Assembly (NCBI GenBank): GCA_023386815.1
Contig: JAEWIZ010000022.1
Span: 496,001-560,000, forward strand
DNA: 64,000 nucleotides
DNA from: Bacillota bacterium
GTDB taxonomy: Bacteria > Bacillota > Clostridia > Lachnospirales > Lachnospiraceae
Direction: 5' to 3'
Part shown: positions 60,050-64,000 of the stretch, piece by piece
How the letters are laid out: every line of letters begins with the position of its first letter
Numbering within the stretch: position 1 is the first letter of the stretch
Position numbers and translations under genes: made by a program
The notes under the pieces: generated by a model
What the model was told of the DNA's origin: nothing
The model's database searches: none
What the model saw: only the letters and a program-made list of their open reading frames with translations

Positions 60050-60970
60050 TTAATACCCGCTTTCCATCCTCATAATCGTCTCATAAATCTTCTTATTCAC
60101 GGGCACCTCTATCTTATGTTTTTTTGCTAAAGCAATTACAGTCCCAGCAAACAATTCAACCTCTGATTTTCTATGAGCTAAACCATCTTGTCTCATAGAT
60201 GGCATACCCTTCGGATTCATATGATCAATTAATTTTACGTAATCCTCAAAATCCTCTTGAGTTACGTTTATATTTTCTTTTTGCGCTAATGCAATTACTT
60301 CTTTCATAGCATTCTGCATTAATTCTCGTGCTTCGCCTGTCTTTTGAACAGTCCCATAGGTTCCTTCGAATATCATAACAGCTTGATTTACCCCAACGTT
60401 AAGCATAAATTTGCTCCATATTCTACGGATAATATCCTTCTCTACGGTATAAGGCATCTCTACTTTATGAAATAAATCTATCACAGCTTGTAACTTCTGC
60501 TTTTTATCTTCACTTTCATCTGCTATTCCCATACAAATTTGGCCAAATTGAGAATATGTGACTTTATTTTGATCCTTTATTACATCCATTCCTTGAACAA
60601 CACAATGAATTATCTTCTCCATTCCATAAGCGTTCCCAATAATTTCTTCACTGGATATTCCATTTAGTACTGAAATAATAATTGTATTTTTCGAAACCTT
60701 ATTTCTAACGGTCCAAATTGCAGCCTCCAAACCCGTTGCTTTTACTGCAAATATAAGTAAATCTGCCGGATCCTGCGTTTTTTCCTCATCCACAAGTGTA
60801 ACATCACAAAGCTGACCGTTACAATAAATCCCTTCTTCATTGAATTTAGTTATTCTTTTTTCATTGGCAACAAATTCAACACACTTTTTTCCTAGCTTCT
60901 TAGTTAAAAAGTCACCATACATTACACCCAATGCACCCATTCCTACGATTGTAATCTTCTTAATTTCCAT
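60050..60970 (-). CDS. panE: 2-dehydropantoate 2-reductase family (ketopantoate reductase-like)
   Basis: A 306-residue NADPH-dependent reductase. The Rossmann loop is VGMGALGVMYGD and the conserved Lys/Glu and N residues of PanE/ApbA are in FAVKATGLEAAIW (Lys) and WSKFMLNVGVNQ (Lys, Asn). It would reduce ketopantoate to pantoate for CoA synthesis. It stands alone, without panB or panC, so a related 2-oxoacid reductase activity cannot be excluded. ATG has AAGGAGG upstream. Confidence 0.83.
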   Translation of the reverse strand: MEIKKITIVGMGALGVMYGDFLTKKLGKKCVEFVANEKRITKFNEEGIYCNGQLCDVTLVDEEKTQDPADLLIFAVKATGLEAAIWTVRNKVSKNTIIISVLNGISSEEIIGNAYGMEKIIHCVVQGMDVIKDQNKVTYSQFGQICMGIADESEDKKQKLQAVIDLFHKVEMPYTVEKDIIRRIWSKFMLNVGVNQAVMIFEGTYGTVQKTGEARELMQNAMKEVIALAQKENINVTQEDFEDYVKLIDHMNPKGMPSMRQDGLAHRKSEVELFAGTVIALAKKHKIEVPVNKKIYETIMRMESGY

Positions 60971-61068
60971 AGGTTATGAATCCTCCTTAGCTGTCAACTT
61001 AATTCACACTAATTACTTTAGTCAATCAATTCACTTATATGAATCAATTGAATGGTTGTAGCATCTAT

Positions 61069-61830
61069 TTACTTTCTCTTTTTGCCAACGGCTGCCAGGT
61101 AAATTATAAACTCGTCATCTCCATCTAATTGCAAGAGCTTATCTATCGCCTGCTGATCATAGATACCAACTGCACAAACACCTATCTCCACAGATTCGCC
61201 AGCCAGATATAGATTCTGGCATACATGTCCAACATCGATTAATATTTTCTTATGTGCTGACACATCATATTTCCATTCGGACCGATAAGGAGTCGTACTC
61301 CAAGCAAAACTGACTGCTGCTTTTTGCACAAAATGAGGTACAAAAGGCTGATCCAATGTGATTGCATCCACTTCCTTGTCAATATCCTCTAAGGCAAACA
61401 TGAATAGTAGCTTATGCTCGATTGGCAGATATCGATATATGCCCTTCTCTAAACCAATCACATTCATTATGAATAGATAGGTTTCAAAAGAATGTGTTGC
61501 TCCGCTACAGGGCACTGTTCTTAACGTCATTCCTGCTTTATTTGTTCCGGTGATACCTTGCGTTGCCCATAAAAGATAGGATAACTCCTCAAGGCTGATT
61601 GACTCCTCACTATAAAGCCTGGTACTTCTCCTATCCTTAATACATTCGTAGATGTCCTGTTTTTTTGGAATACCTGCCTTTACAGTGGGCAAGTCTATTA
61701 TCCTTAAATTAGGATTATATGGTTTAACTCCCACCGGCTGCGGCAGTCCTTTCATTTTATCCGTCTTAATCTTTTTAAATTCATTAAAATTAGATTTTAA
61801 AAAGTTTCTTTCTATCTCAAATCTTCCCAT
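61069..61830 (-). CDS. SagB/ThcOx-type nitroreductase-like oxidoreductase
   Basis: A 253-residue FMN-dependent oxidase/reductase of the nitroreductase superfamily, SagB branch. The FMN contact region RRSTRLYSEESISLEELSYLLWATQGIT and the C-terminal AVGKKRK-type ending fit. SagB-type enzymes oxidise azolines in peptide natural products, but many stand-alone members in clostridia are of unknown substrate and no precursor peptide, SagC or SagD is near. ATG follows AGGAGAAAG. Cytosolic. Confidence 0.82.
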   Translation of the reverse strand: MGRFEIERNFLKSNFNEFKKIKTDKMKGLPQPVGVKPYNPNLRIIDLPTVKAGIPKKQDIYECIKDRRSTRLYSEESISLEELSYLLWATQGITGTNKAGMTLRTVPCSGATHSFETYLFIMNVIGLEKGIYRYLPIEHKLLFMFALEDIDKEVDAITLDQPFVPHFVQKAAVSFAWSTTPYRSEWKYDVSAHKKILIDVGHVCQNLYLAGESVEIGVCAVGIYDQQAIDKLLQLDGDDEFIIYLAAVGKKRK

Positions 61831-61852
61831 TTCTTTCTCCTAGCTTTCTTAA

Positions 61853-61900
61853 TCAGATTTAAATATTTCAGTTTTAAATATATCAGCTTTAAATATATCA
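61853..61900. repeat. 15-bp tandem repeat, three copies
   Basis: Units at 61853-61867, 61868-61882 and 61883-61897 on a TCAG(A/T/C)TTTAAATAT(A/T) theme lie just upstream of the SagB-type gene. Confidence 0.75.
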
Positions 61901-61992
61901 GATAAAGGGAATGTACTGCAACCTATGTTACATAATATTTCGTAATTACCAATGCTTTATTGAAGAATCCTCCTTCAACACCCGTAAATTTA

Positions 61993-62030
61993 GAAAAAGG
62001 ATCTAGGTAAAATATAACCTAGACCCCTTC
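61993..62030 (-). terminator. Terminator after hypA
   Basis: GGATCTAGGT (61999-62008) pairs with ACCTAGACCCC (62017-62027); on the minus strand it is followed by TTTTTC. Confidence 0.8.
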
Positions 62031-62045
62031 TCTTATCGCATCAGT

Positions 62046-62387
62046 TTAACACGCCCTGATTTCTTTTAGATAAAACTCCCCACCGCTGATCATCTCTAAT
62101 TCTTCACCCGGGCATTCCGGGCATACTCTTGAGTGTTCCAGTAAGGGATAAACCTTTCCACACCCCCTGCAAATTCCATTGGCTGTGAGTATTTCTACTT
62201 CTAATTTGGTGTTTTCAAGCACGGTACCATCTACCGCAGCGGGAAAGCAGGCATGAAGATACCTTGGAACCACCGAAGACAATTCTCCTACTTGCAGGAC
62301 AATGGCCTCCACTTCGGAGAGCTTATTTATTTCCACCACTCTCAATACCTGTTCAACAATATGGTACATGATACCTAGTTCATGCAT
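62046..62387 (-). CDS. hypA: Hydrogenase/urease nickel incorporation protein HypA
   Basis: A 113-residue nickel metallochaperone that passes Ni to NiFe hydrogenase or urease. The N-terminal MHE provides the Ni-binding His2, and the zinc motif is CRGCGKVYPLLEHSRVCPEC (two CxxC pairs). It starts three bases after the upstream oxidoreductase stop, so the two are one operon. No other hyp gene or hydrogenase subunit is in the window; they may lie beyond the right edge. Confidence 0.93.
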   Translation of the reverse strand: MHELGIMYHIVEQVLRVVEINKLSEVEAIVLQVGELSSVVPRYLHACFPAAVDGTVLENTKLEVEILTANGICRGCGKVYPLLEHSRVCPECPGEELEMISGGEFYLKEIRAC

Positions 62388-62390
62388 TAC

Positions 62391-64000
62391 TTATCTTTTC
62401 CCTCCAAGTACTTTTTTGACGGCTATCTTCGCCTTACGTTTAATTACATGAGGTACAATTGCCTTTTTAATCCCCAAGAACTCCACACCTTTACCGTCAT
62501 AAACACGTTCCAGGGTGATGGCTCCAAACTTACATTTTGTGGCACACATTCCACAACCTACGCACATGTATTCATCCACTATGGTAGCACCACAGCCAAG
62601 GCAACGCCCTGTTTCCTTTTGTACCTGCTCCTCGGTAATGGCCAAACGAATGTCACGGAAGGTTTTCTTTGCTTCCTGACCGTCAATCTTTGCTGCTCTT
62701 TGTCTAGGAGTTGTGTCATAGCTATCGATAATCACTGCTCTCTTATCTAATTCAATATATTGGCGACGACTACGACCAATTAGTAAATCCTGACCCACTT
62801 GGACAAAACGATGAATTGAAATTGCGGCTTGTTTTCCTGCTGCAATGGCATCGATTGCAAAACGCGGTCCGGTTACTGCATCTCCGCCTGCAAATACATC
62901 AGCCTGATCTGTCTGATAGGTGAGCTCATCAACCTGAATGGTATTATTCGTATTTAACACTACCTGGCTGCCCTTTAGAATATCACCCCAATCAATTGAC
63001 TGACCTACCGATAACAGAACATAGTCCGCCTCTGCGATCATGGTATCGTTTTCATCATACTTTGGAGCAAAACGCCCATTTTCATCAAAAACACTGATAC
63101 AACGCATCAATTCAATTCCTGTTACTTTGCCATTCTCTCCAATAATACGCTTTGGTCCCCAGGAATTATTGATTGTGATATCTTCACTTTCAGCTACCTC
63201 GATCTCTTCGTCAAGAGCGGGCATTTGTTCTCTATTTTCCAGACAGAACATGCTGACTTTTTTCCCGCCGGCACGAACTGCTACACGGGCTACATCAATA
63301 GCCACATTGCCACCACCGATTACAACAACGTTACCGGAAATAGTTTCTTTTTGATCCTGGTTGATACGGGAGAGGAATTCTATACCGGAACCCACGCCTT
63401 CATAGTCTTCCCCTTCTACTCCTATCTTTCTACCCTTCTGTGCTCCGATTGCCAAATAGAATGCTTTATATCCTTCTGCTCTTAGCTGATCCAGTGTGAT
63501 ATCTTTTCCTACCTCTACTCCGGTTTTAAAGGTAACACCCAGCTCTCTTAGAACATCAATTTCTGCTTCCACGATTCTTTTCTCGAGAACAAAGGAGGGA
63601 ATTCCAAGCATTAGCATTCCACCGACTACCTTTTCCTTTTCAAATACTGTAACATCATATCCATCCATAGCCAGATAGTAGGCACAGGATAGCCCAGCCG
63701 GGCCTGCTCCCACAACGGCGATCTTTTTATCGCTGTAATCATTACGTTTCTTAGGTATAAAACGGGTCTCTTTGTTCAAATCCTGATCTGCAATAAAGCG
63801 TTTGATATCATCAATCGCAATCGGTTCATCCAAATCCCCTCTGGTGCAAGCATCTTCACAACGCTTGTTGCAAACATATCCGCAGACTGCAGGGAAAGGA
63901 TTTTCCATTTTAATCAGTTCAAGAGCGGACTCATACTTGCCCTGAGCAGCCAGTTTTATGTAACCCTGTACCGCAATGTGAGCAGGACAGTTGGTTTTGC
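62391..64000 (-). CDS. GltD/NfnB-like FAD/NAD(P) oxidoreductase with C-terminal ferredoxin motif, 5' end cut by window
   Basis: At least 536 residues are visible; the frame runs off the right edge. Upstream of the first internal Met the sequence reads CPAHIAVQGYIKLAAQ and GKYESALELIKMENPFP, typical of the glutamate-synthase small-subunit family, so the true start lies outside. Visible: an N-terminal Cys set (CGYVCNKRCEDAC) for a [4Fe-4S] cluster, FAD-binding VVGAGPAGLSCAYYLA, a second nucleotide loop VVVIGGGNVAIDVARVA and a C-terminal ferredoxin-type set CVGCGMCATKCKFGAI. It likely transfers electrons between NAD(P)H and ferredoxin, perhaps for a hydrogenase. HypA follows directly. Confidence 0.9.
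   Translation of the reverse strand, partial: KTNCPAHIAVQGYIKLAAQGKYESALELIKMENPFPAVCGYVCNKRCEDACTRGDLDEPIAIDDIKRFIADQDLNKETRFIPKKRNDYSDKKIAVVGAGPAGLSCAYYLAMDGYDVTVFEKEKVVGGMLMLGIPSFVLEKRIVEAEIDVLRELGVTFKTGVEVGKDITLDQLRAEGYKAFYLAIGAQKGRKIGVEGEDYEGVGSGIEFLSRINQDQKETISGNVVVIGGGNVAIDVARVAVRAGGKKVSMFCLENREQMPALDEEIEVAESEDITINNSWGPKRIIGENGKVTGIELMRCISVFDENGRFAPKYDENDTMIAEADYVLLSVGQSIDWGDILKGSQVVLNTNNTIQVDELTYQTDQADVFAGGDAVTGPRFAIDAIAAGKQAAISIHRFVQVGQDLLIGRSRRQYIELDKRAVIIDSYDTTPRQRAAKIDGQEAKKTFRDIRLAITEEQVQKETGRCLGCGATIVDEYMCVGCGMCATKCKFGAITLERVYDGKGVEFLGIKKAIVPHVIKRKAKIAVKKVLGGKR

Overview
The window looks like chromosome from a low-G+C, spore-forming, anaerobic Firmicute, most likely a plant-polysaccharide-degrading member of the Lachnospiraceae (Lachnoclostridium/Anaerocolumna-like). 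This is an inference from AT-rich sequence, strong AGGAGG ribosome sites, several sugar ABC systems with two-component regulators, LacI-type regulation, a GH78 glycosidase, a LysM-GH18 spore-type protein, a copper-storage protein and ferredoxin/flavodoxin-type redox proteins. No rRNA, tRNA, CRISPR array, prophage or intact insertion sequence was seen. Both ends cut genes: a sugar ABC ATPase on the left and an FAD/NAD(P) oxidoreductase on the right.

Layout. 0-8.6 kb: a sugar or sugar-derivative utilisation locus (ABC ATPase, lipoprotein binding protein, xylose-isomerase-like TIM barrel, Gfo/Idh/MocA dehydrogenase, UroD-like protein) with perfect palindromic operators. Its likely regulator fuses a LacI repressor to a complete extracellular-type solute-binding domain and appears to start at ATA. 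8.6-14.4 kb: a double flavodoxin-like protein, a Cys-rich copper-storage protein, a LysM-GH18 protein, a cysteine-desulfurase-like enzyme and an orphan PduB-type microcompartment shell protein. 14.4-16.5 kb: a 7TM histidine kinase with a repeat-rich insertion in its ATP lid. 16.6-19.6 kb: a more G+C-rich PadR / DUF1048 x2 / ABC exporter / Cys-rich KTR cassette, probably acquired. 19.6-26.5 kb: a GAF-GGDEF cyclase, an Fe-S protein with a flavodoxin, a CDF metal exporter, a MATE pump behind a terminator-containing leader, and an ECF S component. 26.7-31 kb: an AraC/GyrI - UvrA2 - serine hydrolase operon. 31-34.6 kb: a polysaccharide deacetylase, a GNAT enzyme and a MocR regulator.

34.7-40.1 kb holds the most interesting locus: an operon reading idi, mevalonate kinase, diphosphomevalonate decarboxylase, an 81-residue membrane protein, a TctA-type carboxylate permease and phosphomevalonate kinase. 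All enzymes from mevalonate to IPP/DMAPP are present together with a carboxylate transporter, and no HMG-CoA synthase or reductase lies in the window. The simplest reading is import and use of external mevalonate for isoprenoid synthesis; transporter specificity is inference.

40-54 kb: a staygreen-like protein, a tandem pair of probable sporulation proteins behind a SigK-like promoter, then a glycan-uptake operon (sensor kinase, AraC response regulator, binding protein, two permeases, GH78 rhamnosidase-like enzyme), a MerR-like/unknown pair and DUF4363/DUF421 membrane proteins. 54-64 kb: mixed accessory genes (SnoaL-like, NYN-LOTUS, cytoplasmic-looking M23 peptidase, PadR with BtrH_N/DUF4872, Ig-like secreted protein, ketopantoate-reductase-like enzyme, SagB-type nitroreductase, HypA and the cut GltD-like oxidoreductase). 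Short 12-18 bp tandem repeats recur at several sites, mostly between genes.
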